Counted from the first letter of the stretch, positions 26,760 through 37,960 are shown. The stretch is DNA of 64,000 bases from Aliivibrio sp. (GCA_016764915.1 JAESQY010000087.1:1-64000); one strand, 5' to 3'. Notes: generated by a model from the sequence alone, not told the origin. Numbers and translations: made by a program.

Positions 26760-28769
26760 CTATTTTTCTATCGGAGGCTGTTCTGGAACAGTTTGAACCG
26801 CTACCTCTGGAAATTGTTTGATTGGTTTAGCAACCAAGCTGCGTGTTTCTGCTTTTATTTCCGTGATAACCAACTCGAACTGATCGCCTAACTTGTATTC
26901 TAAGATAGTGTCAATAGCGATAGTTCCCGCCTCTGCGTTACATTCAATACGCTTCTTATTATTAACAATCAAAGAGCCAGGAATGAACGCTGAAGCACCA
27001 TTTTCGATAAGTCGTACTCGCATTCCAGCACGGTTAATATCGAATATTTCGCCCGTAAAGATGGTGCCGTTGGTCACATCGTCAGCCAGAGTTCTTACAT
27101 ACAACCAATCAGAAACTGAACGCTCGGCCATACGGTGGTGTTTACGGTGCAGCGCCATCTCATTACCCACTACATCATCTGGAAGCTGGATAGGATCCTT
27201 ACTTAAGATGTGCGCTTTGAGCAAGCGGTGGTTAATCATGTCACCATATTTACGGATTGGTGATGTCCATGTCGCGTACACAGGTAGACCCATCGCAAAA
27301 TGAGGCTCAGGCTGGTTGCCCACTTCACTGTATGCTTGCATTTTACGAATACGATTATCGATATAAACATTGTTAGAAGCACCTAACCAACGACGCAATG
27401 CACTAAAACCTTCTAAGGTAGCAATAGACTCTTTATCAAAAGGTGTTGGGGCTGTTTCGTTCACCAGTTCTAAAACCGTATCAAGCTTTTCAGGTTTGAA
27501 ACCAGCGTGAGTATTAAAAACGCCTGTATTGAAGCTGTTTTTAAGGACAGTACCCGCACAGATGTTAGCGGTGACCATCGCCTCTTCAACCAAACGGTTG
27601 GCACTGCGTCGCATGTCCGCATGAATGGCAATAACGTCGTTATCATCGCTTAATTCAAATCGGTAGTCTGGGCGATCAGGGAAAACAACCGCATTCTCAT
27701 GACGCCAAGCACTACGAGCTTGAGCAAATTCGTACAGCTGACTCACTTGCTGGGCGATAGCTTCGTCTGGTTGCCAGTTCTCACACGATCCGTTTTCTAG
27801 ATAGTCAGAGACATGATCATAGGCTAAGCGAGCCTGAGATCTAATCCAAGCGGCAACAAAAATGATATCATCTTGAATCACACCTTGAGCATCAACGGTC
27901 ACTGTACAGCAGATAGCAGGACGTTTTTCACCATCAATCAGTGAACAGAGGTTGTCACTTAATTCACGTGGCAGCATTGGAATATTGCGACCAGGCAGGT
28001 AGATAGTGTAACCACGTTGACGAGCAACAGTATCCATTGGGTCATTTGGTGCGATATAAGCGGTCGGATCGGCAATCGCTACCGATAGGGTAAAGTCGCC
28101 ATTCGCCTCTTTTGTAATGTGTAGGGCATCATCCATATCTTTAGTTGATGCACCATCAATCGTGACAAATGGTAAATGGGTCATGTCGACGCGATTAAGA
28201 TCAGCATCATCTTGAATGTGCCACTGTTCAATACCTTCTGGCTCTGAATTCGGTAAGTCATTCTGCGCCAGTGTGACCCACCAAGGTGCTATTTTGTCAT
28301 CAGCATCGGTGATTTTTTCTGTGATTTGAGCAAGAAATTGATTTTCACCCTCTTTAAGTGGGTGTTGGATTAGGTAGGCAACCACCCAATCCCCCTCTTT
28401 AAGAAGCTCAGGATTTACCCCTTTTTTTGTTTTGGCAGGTAATGCTATATTTAATTGCGGGTGATCGGGCATCACCAGGAGCCGTTTTTTGTTGTATCTA
28501 ATGCGGGCAATAAAACGCGTTACCGCTTGTTCAATAAGTGTATCTGGCTCGACAGATTCTTTCTCTTTATCGGTGCGTAATAAAGCACTAATACGATCGC
28601 CATGCAGCACGTTTTTCATATACGGAGGCGGAATAAAATAACTGCTTTTATCATCACATTCCAAGAAGCCAAAGCCACGATCTGTTGCTTTTACTCTTCC
28701 TTCTTTTTTAGGAATGTTCTTTTTAATTTGTTGCTTTAATTGAGCAAGTAGTGGGTTGTCTTGAAACAT
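26760..28769 (-). CDS. rnb: Exoribonuclease II
   Basis: About 669 residues; processive 3'-to-5' degradation of single-stranded RNA in the cytoplasm. Two N-terminal cold-shock domains ([17 protein letters not shown]), the RNB catalytic centre [12 protein letters not shown] with its metal Asp residues, then a C-terminal S1 domain ([20 protein letters not shown], shortened). The ATG at 28769 with GAGA before it gives the canonical [15 protein letters not shown] start; a longer frame to 28814 is unlikely. Divergent from deaD. Confidence 0.95.
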   Translation of the reverse strand: MFQDNPLLAQLKQQIKKNIPKKEGRVKATDRGFGFLECDDKSSYFIPPPYMKNVLHGDRISALLRTDKEKESVEPDTLIEQAVTRFIARIRYNKKRLLVMPDHPQLNIALPAKTKKGVNPELLKEGDWVVAYLIQHPLKEGENQFLAQITEKITDADDKIAPWWVTLAQNDLPNSEPEGIEQWHIQDDADLNRVDMTHLPFVTIDGASTKDMDDALHITKEANGDFTLSVAIADPTAYIAPNDPMDTVARQRGYTIYLPGRNIPMLPRELSDNLCSLIDGEKRPAICCTVTVDAQGVIQDDIIFVAAWIRSQARLAYDHVSDYLENGSCENWQPDEAIAQQVSQLYEFAQARSAWRHENAVVFPDRPDYRFELSDDNDVIAIHADMRRSANRLVEEAMVTANICAGTVLKNSFNTGVFNTHAGFKPEKLDTVLELVNETAPTPFDKESIATLEGFSALRRWLGASNNVYIDNRIRKMQAYSEVGNQPEPHFAMGLPVYATWTSPIRKYGDMINHRLLKAHILSKDPIQLPDDVVGNEMALHRKHHRMAERSVSDWLYVRTLADDVTNGTIFTGEIFDINRAGMRVRLIENGASAFIPGSLIVNNKKRIECNAEAGTIAIDTILEYKLGDQFELVITEIKAETRSLVAKPIKQFPEVAVQTVPEQPPIEK

Positions 28770-29001
28770 GATCTCGATTCTTAATGTGAATAACCCACAC
28801 ACTATAATCACCACTTAAGACGATTGCTACCTTCGTGAAAAAAAAGAGTGAAAAGAGGCAACAGTATATTTGGGATAAATTAAAGCCGTTTAGGTCAATA
28901 AATGGTCTAAAAGGTAATTATTCAGATGAATTTGTGATGATGTTCAAAATTATCTGGTAATTTTGCTCAGAATAGGGCAGAATTCGCGCCTCTTAAAACG
29001 T

Positions 29002-29049
29002 GTCCCGACCGCTTATTTGCTGTTTCAGAGAATTGCTGAGCGATGGGAC
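29002..29049 (+). other. Structured 5' leader of deaD
   Basis: GTCCC (29002-29006) pairs with GGGAC (29045-29049), with CGCT/AGCG inside. This could form a long hairpin 30 bases before the deaD start. Cold-shock helicase genes often carry structured leaders. The whole rnb-deaD gap (28770-29080) otherwise shows no gene. Confidence 0.35.
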
Positions 29050-29080
29050 TTCTATTAGTTAGATTATTATTGGAATCCCA

Positions 29081-31006
29081 ATGTCAGAATCTGTTACAGA
29101 ATTTCGTCAGTTAGATCTGAACGAAACACTATTGTCTGCGTTAGACTCAATGGGCTTTACTGCTCCTACTCCTATTCAGGCTGCTTCAATTCCTGAACTG
29201 CTTAAAGGCAGAGACGCACTTGGTAAAGCACAAACGGGTACGGGTAAAACGGCAGCGTTTTCACTACCAGTCCTAAATAAAATTGATTTAGCACAACATA
29301 AGCCACAAGCGATTGTTATGGCTCCTACACGTGAGCTTGCTATTCAGGTAGCGGCAGAAATTAAAACATTAGGTCAAAATATTCGTGGCCTTAAAGTATT
29401 AGAGATTTACGGTGGAGCTTCTATCGTTGATCAAATGCGCGGGCTTAAAAATGGTACACACATTGTTGTTGGTACTCCTGGCCGTGTTAAAGATTTAATC
29501 AATCGTGACCGTTTGCACCTTGGCGAAGTTAAGACATTTGTTCTTGATGAAGCTGATGAGATGCTAAAAATGGGTTTCGTTGATGACGTAACTTGGATCC
29601 TTGAGCAAGCGCCAGAAACTGCACAACGTGTACTTTTCTCTGCGACTATGCCTCCAATGGTGAAAACAATTGTTAACCGCTTCCTAAGAGATCCTGCTCG
29701 CATTGATGTTGCTGGTGAGAATCGTACGGTATCTAAAGTAGAGCAAAACTACTGGGTAGTTAAAGGCGTAGAAAAAGACGAAGCAATGAGCCGTCTGCTT
29801 GAAACTGAAGAGAGTGATGCGTCAATCGTATTCGTTCGTACTCGTCAAGATACTGAGCGTCTAGCTGACTGGTTAAATGCTCGTGGCTTTAATGCTGCCG
29901 CTCTTCACGGAGACATTCCTCAATCACAACGTGAACGTACTGTAGAAAATATCAAACGTGGTGTTATTGATGTTTTAGTGGCGACTGATGTTGTTGCTCG
30001 TGGTTTGGATATCTCGCGTGTTACACACGTATTTAACTACGACATTCCATTTGATGTTGAATCATACATCCACCGTATTGGCCGTACTGGCCGTGCTGGA
30101 CGTCAAGGTAAAGCGATTCTATTAGTTCGTACTAACCAAATCCGTATGCTGCATACGATTGAACGTGTGACTAAGTCAGCAATGGAAGAGATTCAACTTC
30201 CAGCTCGTGATAAAGTTGCAGAGTGTCGTGTTAATGCACTTGCTGCTGAACTAGAAGCCGATAAAGAGAGCAGCAGCCTAACCGCATTTACAGACCTTAT
30301 TGCTAAACTGCAAGAGACTTTAGGTGTAGACGCAACAACAATCGCAGCGATGCTTCTTAAGCGTCAACAAGGTAAACGCCCACTGTTCTATCAGGGTGCT
30401 GATCCAATGGTCGCTGCTATTGAGCGTGAAAAAAATCGCCGTAGCAATCGTCGTGATGATGATCGCGGTAGCCGTGGCAGCCGTAATGAACGCGGTGGCG
30501 AGCGTGGCGGTGAACGTGGCGGTGAGCGTCGTACTTACAACGATGCTGATTTTGATACTTACCAGTTAGCCGTTGGTCGTGAACAAGGCGTTCAAGTTAA
30601 AGATATCGTTGGTGCACTTGCAAACGAGCTTGGCTTTACTAAGGGTGCTATCGGCGCAATCAAACTTGCCCCTAGTCACACATACGTTCAGCTTCCAAAG
30701 AAAATGTCTGCAGAAGTGGCTAAACAGTTGAAAGAACTTCGCATTCGTCAGAATGAAACCAAAGCAGTTGTGGTAGAGGGTGTAGACCTTAGCCGTGATA
30801 ACCGTGGCGCTCCACGTGGTGCAAATCGCGATGGTGGAAGTCGTGATGGCGGTCGTGGTGGATACCGTGGCAACCGTGAAAATGGTGAAGGTGGTCGTCC
30901 ACGTCGCGATGGCGAGCGTCGTTTTGACCGTAACCGTGGTGGCAACAGCCATCGTGGCAGCAACACTGGCAGCGCTGCTAGCCGTGAACCTCGCTCAGAA
31001 GGTTAG
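29081..31006 (+). CDS. deaD: DEAD-box RNA helicase DeaD/CsdA
   Basis: 641 residues. Helicase core: Q motif GFTAPTPIQ, AQTGTGKT, PTRELAIQ, TPGR, LDEADEML, SAT, TDVVARGLDI and HRIGRTGR. A dimerisation region follows, then a DbpA-like RNA-binding domain (DIVGALANELGFTKGAIG) and a long RGG/GER-rich tail (several GGERGGER and RGG units). DeaD unwinds structured RNA in the cold and aids 50S assembly and mRNA decay, fitting its place beside rnb. Strong terminator after it. Confidence 0.95.
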   Translation: MSESVTEFRQLDLNETLLSALDSMGFTAPTPIQAASIPELLKGRDALGKAQTGTGKTAAFSLPVLNKIDLAQHKPQAIVMAPTRELAIQVAAEIKTLGQNIRGLKVLEIYGGASIVDQMRGLKNGTHIVVGTPGRVKDLINRDRLHLGEVKTFVLDEADEMLKMGFVDDVTWILEQAPETAQRVLFSATMPPMVKTIVNRFLRDPARIDVAGENRTVSKVEQNYWVVKGVEKDEAMSRLLETEESDASIVFVRTRQDTERLADWLNARGFNAAALHGDIPQSQRERTVENIKRGVIDVLVATDVVARGLDISRVTHVFNYDIPFDVESYIHRIGRTGRAGRQGKAILLVRTNQIRMLHTIERVTKSAMEEIQLPARDKVAECRVNALAAELEADKESSSLTAFTDLIAKLQETLGVDATTIAAMLLKRQQGKRPLFYQGADPMVAAIEREKNRRSNRRDDDRGSRGSRNERGGERGGERGGERRTYNDADFDTYQLAVGREQGVQVKDIVGALANELGFTKGAIGAIKLAPSHTYVQLPKKMSAEVAKQLKELRIRQNETKAVVVEGVDLSRDNRGAPRGANRDGGSRDGGRGGYRGNRENGEGGRPRRDGERRFDRNRGGNSHRGSNTGSAASREPRSEG

Positions 31007-31042
31007 ACCTTACTGATTGAGTGCCAATAGCATTTAAATGAT

Positions 31043-31075
31043 AAAACCGAGTCAGTTTACCTGCTCGGTTTTTTT
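31043..31075 (+). terminator. Terminator after deaD
   Basis: AAAACCGAG pairs with CTCGGTTTT, with inner CAG/CTG, then a T run. Confidence 0.88.
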
Positions 31076-31260
31076 GTATCTGAACAAAATAAACAGAATT
31101 GGTAATCTGAATATAAGTTGATCTAGAACAGAAAAAGTAAGGATATGAAATTAATTTAGCAACAAAAGTTGAATATTTAAAAAAAAGTTGAATAATAGGG
31201 GCATATGGATATTCGCTGATTAGTACTCAGCTCCCTAAGACCCTAACATAGAGATATAAC

Positions 31261-32448
31261 ATGGCTAATGCGTACGTTCTGGTAATTAACTCTGGTAGTT
31301 CTTCATTAAAATTTGCAGTTATCGATTCACAATCAGGAGATGCTGTACTGAGTGGTTTGGGTGAATGTTTCGGCATGAGCAACCCAACTATGAACTGGAA
31401 ATATGCGGGGACTAAATATGATGTATCGATTACTGGAGGAGGCGATCATCACAAACTGGCCATTAAACGTTTGGTTGAGATTATCAACGAATATGGACTT
31501 GCTGAGCAGGTTACCGCGGTAGGTCACCGTATTGTTCATGGTGGTGAGAAGTTTACCAAAACGATTCGGATTAATGAGGAGATCTTAGCGGAAATCATCA
31601 AGCTTTCTGATTTGGCTCCATTGCACAATCCAGCGGGTGCTAAAGGAATAGAAGCCGCTATCGAAGCTTTCCCAACACTTCCTCAGTTTGCTGTTTTTGA
31701 TACTGCCTTCCACCAAACCATGCCATCTAAAGCCTTCACATGTACTATCTCAAATGAGTTGTATAAAGAGCATGGTATCCGTCGTTATGGTTTCCACGGC
31801 ACTAGCCATTACTTTGTAAGCCGTGAAGCCGCTAAAGTGATCGACAAACCAATCGAAGAGAGCAGTTTCATCTCTGTTCACTTAGGCAATGGTGCTTCCG
31901 TATGTGCAATTAAAGACGGTCAGAGTGTTGATACCAGCATGGGCTTTACACCGCTTGCAGGCCTTATGATGGGCACACGTTGTGGTGATATTGATCCAGG
32001 CATCATTGAGTTCCTAATGAAAAAAGGTTGGACTCAAGAGCAAATCTTCTCTGAGCTTAATAAAAACTCTGGCTTCTTAGGTGTTTCTGGCCTAACTAGT
32101 GATGCACGTGGCATCTTAGAGGCGATGGAAGAGGGCCACAAAGGCGCGACATTGGCTTTCCAAGTGTTTACTTACCGCGTAGCGAAATACATCGCTTCTT
32201 ACATGGTAACGCTTGATTCACTAGATGCTATCATCTTCACTGGTGGTATCGGTGAGAATGCACTGCCAATTCGTAGAGAGATCCTAAAGTACCTGAAAAT
32301 CTTTGGTTATAAAGAGAATGAAGCAGCGAACGCTGATGCACGATTTGGCGCACGAGGTATCATCACTGAAGATGGCACCCCGGTTGCCATGGTTATTCCA
32401 ACCAATGAAGAGTTTGTTATTGCTCAGCAGTCGGCAGCGCTTCTGTAA
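31261..32448 (+). CDS. ackA: Acetate kinase
   Basis: 395 residues. Interconverts acetyl phosphate plus ADP with acetate plus ATP. Family landmarks: NSGSSSLKF near the start, GHRIVHGG, FDTAFH (catalytic Asp), GTRCGDIDPG (catalytic Arg), FTGGIGEN and the terminal TNEE. No pta follows, unlike the usual ackA-pta operon, so this is probably the second acetate kinase gene found in many Vibrio. Terminators lie on both sides. Confidence 0.94.
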   Translation: MANAYVLVINSGSSSLKFAVIDSQSGDAVLSGLGECFGMSNPTMNWKYAGTKYDVSITGGGDHHKLAIKRLVEIINEYGLAEQVTAVGHRIVHGGEKFTKTIRINEEILAEIIKLSDLAPLHNPAGAKGIEAAIEAFPTLPQFAVFDTAFHQTMPSKAFTCTISNELYKEHGIRRYGFHGTSHYFVSREAAKVIDKPIEESSFISVHLGNGASVCAIKDGQSVDTSMGFTPLAGLMMGTRCGDIDPGIIEFLMKKGWTQEQIFSELNKNSGFLGVSGLTSDARGILEAMEEGHKGATLAFQVFTYRVAKYIASYMVTLDSLDAIIFTGGIGENALPIRREILKYLKIFGYKENEAANADARFGARGIITEDGTPVAMVIPTNEEFVIAQQSAALL

Positions 32449-32476
32449 ATTTCACCAATGGTTAATGTGACACTTT

Positions 32477-32508
32477 AAAAGGCTCTAGCTGCGGTTTGAG
32501 CCTTTTTT
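32477..32508 (+). terminator. Terminator after ackA
   Basis: AAAAGGCTC (32477-32485) and GAGCCTTTT with a 12-base loop and a T run. Confidence 0.85.
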
Positions 32509-32760
32509 GTGTATCGACTGTAGAGAGAATGTAACCAGCGCCACCGAGCTACAGATGTGATAAAGAGAATCATTCGTCATCAAGAGATATAGATCACAAA
32601 TGCACTATGATTTATATGAATTGCATCTATATTGGATTGAAATCATATTTAATGCTGATATGTGCAAGTAAAATGCTCTTTTTTTTCTTTACCGCTTATT
32701 TGTCATGAAGTTATTGAACAATATCATGATCGAACTTATCTAAGAGTATTCAACATAATT

Positions 32761-34353
32761 ATGAAAATCATCAGGAAAATATTACGCAGTTTGGGTGTTC
32801 ACAGCATACAAAAGCAGTTGCTATTATTGAACATCATTTTGGTTATTTCTGGCTGCAGTGCGATGGCTATTATCTACTTTGGGATGACTGCTGATGCATC
32901 GACGATTAATATCGCAGGCAGACAGCGTATGCTCTCTCAACGAGTAGCCAAAGAAGTGCTACTTGTGAACACGGACATTGGCAAGATAAACGAACTGAAT
33001 CAGACCATCGATCTTTTTGAAACATCCATGAGAATGCTACTAAAAGGGAATGAGGCATTTGGTGTCTCGAAACCAATGACGGATGAGATCAGTCAGCAGT
33101 TAGACAGAGTAAATGGATTATGGACGGAGTATCGTAACGGCATCCTTGAACTTGCGAAGAAAAGCAGTCTAGAGAACCAAAATTTGCTTATTGAAGAGCT
33201 ATACCATCGATCCCCAATCATCCTTAAAGAGATGAATAAAGCAGTGATGATGATGGAATCAGCGAGTAAGCAGCGAGTCAAAGATAATATGCTGCTGACA
33301 TTGGGTTTAATATTATTATTGATGACACTCTCGAGTCTCATTTATTTTTATGTCTCGCGCTTTTTAATGAAACCTTTGATGCCCCTTAGAGTGGCTTTAA
33401 AGGCGTTCGCTAATGGTGATTTAACCAAACCGTTACCTTCAAATAGCAGTCAGGATGAAATTGGTGCGCTTTATACGGATTATAACGAAGCACGTATTGA
33501 AGTATCAGAGATGTTGGCTAAAATCATCCAATCAAGCGAGCAGTTAAATAGCTCTAGTAACACGCTTAAGAGTGCAGCGTTTGAAAATGCAAAGGGCATG
33601 AGCGCGCAGTATCAAGAGATTGAGTTAATCTCGACAGCAATGAATGAGATCACGTTGACTATTCAAGAGGTTGCCCAGAGTAGTGCAAGTGCTTTAGAGA
33701 ACACAAGTATTGCAGAGCAAGAAGTAAGTAGCGGCCGTTTGGTCATGGGAGAAACAGCCGCCATCATTAATGGTCTTAATCAACAGGTGCAGTCGGCTGC
33801 AGGCGTGATCAATACCCTAAACGATGACAGTATGAAAATTGATAAGGTTCTGGAAGTGATCAATGAGATAGCTGACCAGACAAATTTATTGGCACTGAAT
33901 GCAGCTATTGAAGCAGCTAGAGCGGGAGAGGCGGGAAGAGGCTTCGCCGTAGTGGCTGATGAAGTGCGTGGTTTAGCGGCCCGAACGGGAAATTCAACCA
34001 GTGAAATACGTGCGATGGTTGATCAGCTGCAATTACAAGCAACAAAAGCAGTTGATGTGATGGCGGATGGTCAAAAACAAGCAATCAGTGGTGTGGAGCA
34101 TGTGAAACAAGCGGATGCAGCTTTAGAGCGGATCGAGAATTCCGTTACTGTGATCAATGAGATGAATGCGCATATTGCATCGGCAACCAAAGAAGAGAGC
34201 ATCGTTGCAGAGGATATGAACCAAAGAATTGTTCATGTCGCTGAAATGTCATCGAAGACAAAAAACAATGCGACAAATAATCAGAAATTGGCTGAGCAGC
34301 TATCTATCGTTGGTAGCGAGTTAAGCAGTGATACGGATCGTTTTCAGTTATAG
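32761..34353 (+). CDS. Methyl-accepting chemotaxis protein with PilJ/NarX-type sensor
   Basis: 530 residues from the ATG at 32761 (a GTG at 32662 would add 33 atypical residues; no strong ribosome site for either). Membrane helix 1 covers about residues 18-37. The periplasmic PilJ-like domain opens with [20 protein letters not shown], close to the P-box of nitrate sensors NarX/NarQ. Helix 2 is near 178-200, then HAMP and the signalling tip [20 protein letters not shown]. It signals to the CheA array. A ligand is not proven; nitrate or a small anion is a guess from the P-box likeness. Confidence 0.9.
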   Translation: MKIIRKILRSLGVHSIQKQLLLLNIILVISGCSAMAIIYFGMTADASTINIAGRQRMLSQRVAKEVLLVNTDIGKINELNQTIDLFETSMRMLLKGNEAFGVSKPMTDEISQQLDRVNGLWTEYRNGILELAKKSSLENQNLLIEELYHRSPIILKEMNKAVMMMESASKQRVKDNMLLTLGLILLLMTLSSLIYFYVSRFLMKPLMPLRVALKAFANGDLTKPLPSNSSQDEIGALYTDYNEARIEVSEMLAKIIQSSEQLNSSSNTLKSAAFENAKGMSAQYQEIELISTAMNEITLTIQEVAQSSASALENTSIAEQEVSSGRLVMGETAAIINGLNQQVQSAAGVINTLNDDSMKIDKVLEVINEIADQTNLLALNAAIEAARAGEAGRGFAVVADEVRGLAARTGNSTSEIRAMVDQLQLQATKAVDVMADGQKQAISGVEHVKQADAALERIENSVTVINEMNAHIASATKEESIVAEDMNQRIVHVAEMSSKTKNNATNNQKLAEQLSIVGSELSSDTDRFQL

Positions 34354-34391
34354 CTTTCGGATACAGTCATACCGCACTACTGTTTGAGGCA

Positions 34392-35297
34392 TTATTTATC
34401 CCAGTGAGGCGTTTGTTTATCAAAATGTTGCTGAAGAAATTCAATAAACAGACGCGTTTTTGCTGGAACATGCTTTCGCTCAGTGAGCATGGCGTAAATC
34501 GCGTGTTTCGGAAGATGATATTCAGGAAGTAGAGCGATCAATTTCCCCTGTTTAAGTGCGTGCCCGACAATAAAGGTGGGCATCTGACCAATGCCTAACC
34601 CCGCTATCAACCCTTCGTAAAGCGCTTCACTGTTATTGACGATGTAGTTTCCCTTCGGCACCACACTTACTGGCCCCTCTGGTCCTACATATCGCCACTC
34701 ATTACCCGCTTGGAAATAGGAATAGTTAAGGCAGTTATGCGTTGCAAGTTCAGTAGGATGGCTCGGTATGCCATGCTTGGCCAGATAGCTTGGTGATGCG
34801 CACATAACACTGACACAAGGTGCGATGTGTTTAGCGATAAGGGATGAGTCAGGAAGTTCACCAATACGTATCGCAATATCGAAACTGCCTGAAACCATAT
34901 CGACCACTTTGTCATCCATCTCCATATCAATCTGTATTTGAGGGTGGTTTAACAGAAATTGAGGAACCAGTGGCGCTAAGTGTAAGCGACCAAACCCCAT
35001 AGGCGCGTTAATTCGCAGTGTTCCTTGAGGACTTTTTTGCAGCCTTGTAATGGCATCTTCACCTTCACTTGCGATGGTCAGAGCATTACGAGCATAATCA
35101 AAATAGTGCTCTCCAGCCTCGGTTAAGCTTAGGGACCGTGTTGTTCGATGAATAAGCTTAATGCCTAATTGGTTTTCAAGTTGATTGATGCGTTTACTGA
35201 CTGCTGATTTTGTTACACCCAGTGATACTGCAGCCGCTGAAAAACTGCCGCACTCAACCACGGCTACAAATACGGGTATCGAAGTAAATATCTCCAT
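34392..35297 (-). CDS. LysR-family transcriptional regulator
   Basis: 301 residues. The N-terminal winged helix (FVAVVECGSFSAAAVSLGVT, then SKRINQLENQLGIKLIHRTTR) is followed by a LysR substrate domain starting LRINAPMGFGRLHLAPLVPQ. It belongs to the CrgA/AaeR-like branch by these phrases. It is divergent from a pair of DMT transporter genes, 101 bp apart, and probably controls them. Confidence 0.92.
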   Translation of the reverse strand: MEIFTSIPVFVAVVECGSFSAAAVSLGVTKSAVSKRINQLENQLGIKLIHRTTRSLSLTEAGEHYFDYARNALTIASEGEDAITRLQKSPQGTLRINAPMGFGRLHLAPLVPQFLLNHPQIQIDMEMDDKVVDMVSGSFDIAIRIGELPDSSLIAKHIAPCVSVMCASPSYLAKHGIPSHPTELATHNCLNYSYFQAGNEWRYVGPEGPVSVVPKGNYIVNNSEALYEGLIAGLGIGQMPTFIVGHALKQGKLIALLPEYHLPKHAIYAMLTERKHVPAKTRLFIEFLQQHFDKQTPHWDK

Positions 35298-35398
35298 ACT
35301 GTCAACTTTATCTCAACTGTCATTTCCTTATCTGAATATTATCATCAATATGAAAACAATATAAGCTTCGATTCCATAATGGTTGAGAAGGAATAAAC

Positions 35399-35869
35399 GT
35401 GAATGTAAATTATGTAAATACGGCAATGGCGCTGATTGGCGGCGTTTTATTGGCTTGTATGATCCGCTTTAACAGTCAGTTAGCAGAGTTAAGCTCACCA
35501 ATGGTTGCCTCTTGGTTAGCACATGGCATAGGGTCTGTTTTTGCGTTGTTGTTGCTGGTGAGCAGTCGCGTGTTGAGGAACCAGCAGAATGGCAACAGAG
35601 AGGAGACACTTGCACCAAAGTGGAGTTATTTTGGCGGTGTACCCGGTGCTTTAGTGGTGATAGTCGCTGCCATTACGGTGAACAGTGATATTGGGTTAGC
35701 AGGCACGTTAGTACTTGGTCTTATTGGACAGATTATTTTTGGTTTTATCTGTGATGGGTGGGGGCTGTTCGGTGTAGAGAAAAAAAAGATTACGGCACAG
35801 CAGGTAAAAAAAGTCTCTCTCATTGTAGCGGGCAGCTTTTTAATTATCTTTTTTAGGAGTTCAATATGA
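35399..35869 (+). CDS. YdcZ-type (DUF606) DMT transporter subunit A
   Basis: 156 residues with five hydrophobic helices, beginning ALIGGVLLACMIRFNSQLAE, typical of the DUF606/YdcZ branch of the drug/metabolite transporters. Start is GTG at 35399 after GAAGGA. Overlaps the next gene by 4 bp. Paired small members of this family are thought to work as heterodimers. Substrate unknown. Confidence 0.8.
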   Translation: MNVNYVNTAMALIGGVLLACMIRFNSQLAELSSPMVASWLAHGIGSVFALLLLVSSRVLRNQQNGNREETLAPKWSYFGGVPGALVVIVAAITVNSDIGLAGTLVLGLIGQIIFGFICDGWGLFGVEKKKITAQQVKKVSLIVAGSFLIIFFRSSI

Positions 35870-36330
35870 TTTGGATGGTGGTGTTAGCACTAGGAAACGG
35901 TCTGTTAATTGGGTTATGTCGCGCAATCAATGGCCGATTAAGCCAAAGTAAAGGCGCGTTTTCGGCCTCTTTTTATAATCATTTAGTAGGGGCACTACTG
36001 CTGGTGTTTATGATTACGCTTTTTGGTTACTTGAACGTTGCAGAGACTTTAAACTGGGGAGAAATCATTATGATGGATTGGCAACATATACCGATAATGA
36101 GTTATTTAGGCGGTGTGATTGGTGCACTGTATGTGGCGATTAACAGTCATGTATTAACTCGAATTGGCGCACTAAAAACGGCGCTATTGGTTATCAGCGG
36201 TCAAATGGTGACTGGGGTTATGTTTGATGTTGTTGGACAACCGTTTTTGGACTCAATTATACAGTTAGTCGGCGTCATTCTAATCATTGCGGGTGTCTAC
36301 TGTGGTCAAACAGGCTCAAAAGCAAGATGA
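35866..36330 (+). CDS. YdcZ-type (DUF606) DMT transporter subunit B
   Basis: 154 residues, homologous in pattern to the preceding gene (LALGNGLLIGLCRAINGRLS, GGVIGALYVAINSHVL). Five membrane segments. ATGA overlap indicates coupled translation. Probably controlled by the divergent LysR gene. Confidence 0.8.
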   Translation: MIWMVVLALGNGLLIGLCRAINGRLSQSKGAFSASFYNHLVGALLLVFMITLFGYLNVAETLNWGEIIMMDWQHIPIMSYLGGVIGALYVAINSHVLTRIGALKTALLVISGQMVTGVMFDVVGQPFLDSIIQLVGVILIIAGVYCGQTGSKAR

Positions 36331-36420
36331 TAATAGCGACAGAGATTGCATTCATTTTAAAGATGGTTTAGTTTGGAGTTATGACAATATTTAATGCTAG
36401 CTATAACGATTCATGTTGTT

Positions 36421-36527
36421 GCTGTAAATTCACATTTACGGCGGCTTTTACGTAGTTATTTTTTAGCATATTCAATCAAAATAATTCAAGGCCGTTGATG
36501 TTCGCATCCACGGCCTTTCTGTTTTTT
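36421..36527 (+). terminator. Tandem hairpins in the cysS leader, second a UUCG terminator
   Basis: Hairpin 1: GCTGTAAAT (36421-36429) with ATTTACGGC (36434-36442). Hairpin 2: AAGGCCGT-GATG with CATC-ACGGCCTT closing a TTCG tetraloop (36488-36517), then a U-rich run ending at 36527. The cysS start is only 14 bases further. It may terminate the DMT operon or act as a leader attenuator for cysS; a promoter between the hairpins (AT-rich 36455-36485) would favour the latter. Confidence 0.7.
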
Positions 36528-36540
36528 ATAAGGAGCTAAA

Positions 36541-37914
36541 ATGTCCTCTTCTGTATTACAGGTTTTTAATACTCTGTCGCGTTCAACGACAGAGTTTGTC
36601 CCGATCAACAGTAAAAAAGTAGGGATGTACGCATGTGGGCCTACAGTGTATGGCTTTGCGCATATTGGAAATTTGAGAACGTATCTGTTTGTTGATGTAT
36701 TGAAAAGAGTCCTTTTGCTTAATGGATATCAAGTTGACCATGTGATGAACATTACCGATGTTGGCCATTTAGTTTCTGATGGGGATACGGGTGAAGACAA
36801 GATGGAAAAGGGTTCACGCGCAATGAACCAATCGGCATGGAAGATAGCCACGTTTTTTGAAAAGGCCTTTTTTGATGATATGGAAAAGCTGAATATTTCC
36901 ATGCCTTCTACTGTATGTCGAGCCACCGACCATATTCAAGAGCAAATTGATTTTATCCTTGATCTTGAATCTAAAGGGTTTACCTATAAAACTGACGACG
37001 GCATCTATTTTGATACTGAAAAACAGCCAGAATACGGACAGTTGGCGCGATTAGACAAAGCGGGATTGGTGGCTGGAATACGTGTGGACATGGCCAATAA
37101 AAAGAACGTTACCGATTTTGCATTGTGGAAGTTCAGTGGCAACAAAAAGCGGCAAATGGAGTGGACCAGCCCTTGGGGAATCGGCTTTCCGGGATGGCAC
37201 ATTGAGTGTTCTGCAATGGCTGAGAAGTATTTGGGTAAGCAGTTTGATATTCACATTGGTGGCGAAGACCATATACCAGTGCATCACACTAACGAGATTG
37301 CCCAGTGCCACGCCAAAAATGGTCACGTACAGGCGAACTATTGGATGCACGGTTACTTTTTGAATTTAAACAAAGAGAAAATATCAAAGTCGGGAACGTC
37401 CATGTTACTTAGTGGTTTGGACGAGAGAGGATTTGAACCTCTGGACTACCGTTACTTAACCTTAACCAGTCATTATCGCAGTCAGTTAAGCTTTACTTGG
37501 GAGGGGCTAGCTGGCGCAAAAAAAGCGTTACATCGTTTGCGAGTAAAGATGAATGAATCTCCTACTGGTGGGGTTATTGACGAGGATTTCAAACAACAAT
37601 TTATCGATAAGGTGAATAATGACCTCAATATGCCACAAGCGTTGGCGCTGGTGTGGAAGGTACTGGATAGCTCAATCAGTGAGGCTGATAAACGTGCCAC
37701 CATACAGTTTTTTGATACGGTGTTTGGACTTGATGTCGATAAGTTGCCTGAGGTTACGATTCCGAATTCAGTTTATGAACTGGCAACGCAGCGGGTAGCG
37801 CTTAAACAGGCAGGAGATTATCAACAGGCCGATAAACTGCGAGAACAAGTGTTAGCAATGGGTTATCAAATCAATGATACCCATGCAGGTGAGATCGTTA
37901 TTACTCCTGTGTAG
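36541..37914 (+). CDS. cysS: Cysteinyl-tRNA synthetase, divergent type
   Basis: 457 residues; charges tRNA-Cys. Class I signature AHIGN (HIGH) near residue 40, zinc ligands C32, C223, H248 and E252, and KISKS at 280-284 in place of KMSKS. The zinc region reads [16 protein letters not shown] where E. coli-type enzymes have GGSDLQFPHHENEIAQ, and [16 protein letters not shown] also differs. This pattern recalls enzymes from distant bacterial groups, so it may be a horizontally acquired second copy. All catalytic elements look intact. AAGGAG precedes the ATG. Confidence 0.9.
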   Translation: MSSSVLQVFNTLSRSTTEFVPINSKKVGMYACGPTVYGFAHIGNLRTYLFVDVLKRVLLLNGYQVDHVMNITDVGHLVSDGDTGEDKMEKGSRAMNQSAWKIATFFEKAFFDDMEKLNISMPSTVCRATDHIQEQIDFILDLESKGFTYKTDDGIYFDTEKQPEYGQLARLDKAGLVAGIRVDMANKKNVTDFALWKFSGNKKRQMEWTSPWGIGFPGWHIECSAMAEKYLGKQFDIHIGGEDHIPVHHTNEIAQCHAKNGHVQANYWMHGYFLNLNKEKISKSGTSMLLSGLDERGFEPLDYRYLTLTSHYRSQLSFTWEGLAGAKKALHRLRVKMNESPTGGVIDEDFKQQFIDKVNNDLNMPQALALVWKVLDSSISEADKRATIQFFDTVFGLDVDKLPEVTIPNSVYELATQRVALKQAGDYQQADKLREQVLAMGYQINDTHAGEIVITPV

Positions 37915-37960
37915 ATTAAATATGAAAACTATTAACGAGTAGGCAATAATTGTAGACAGC

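Noticed and set aside
30566..31016. Several long frames on both strands over the deaD tail
   Set aside because: They come from the repetitive Arg/Gly codons of the RGG region and have no start signals or motifs.
36331..36540. T-box or Cys-codon leader peptide before cysS
   Set aside because: No T-box consensus and the small frames (MLLL; one across the terminator) contain no Cys codons.
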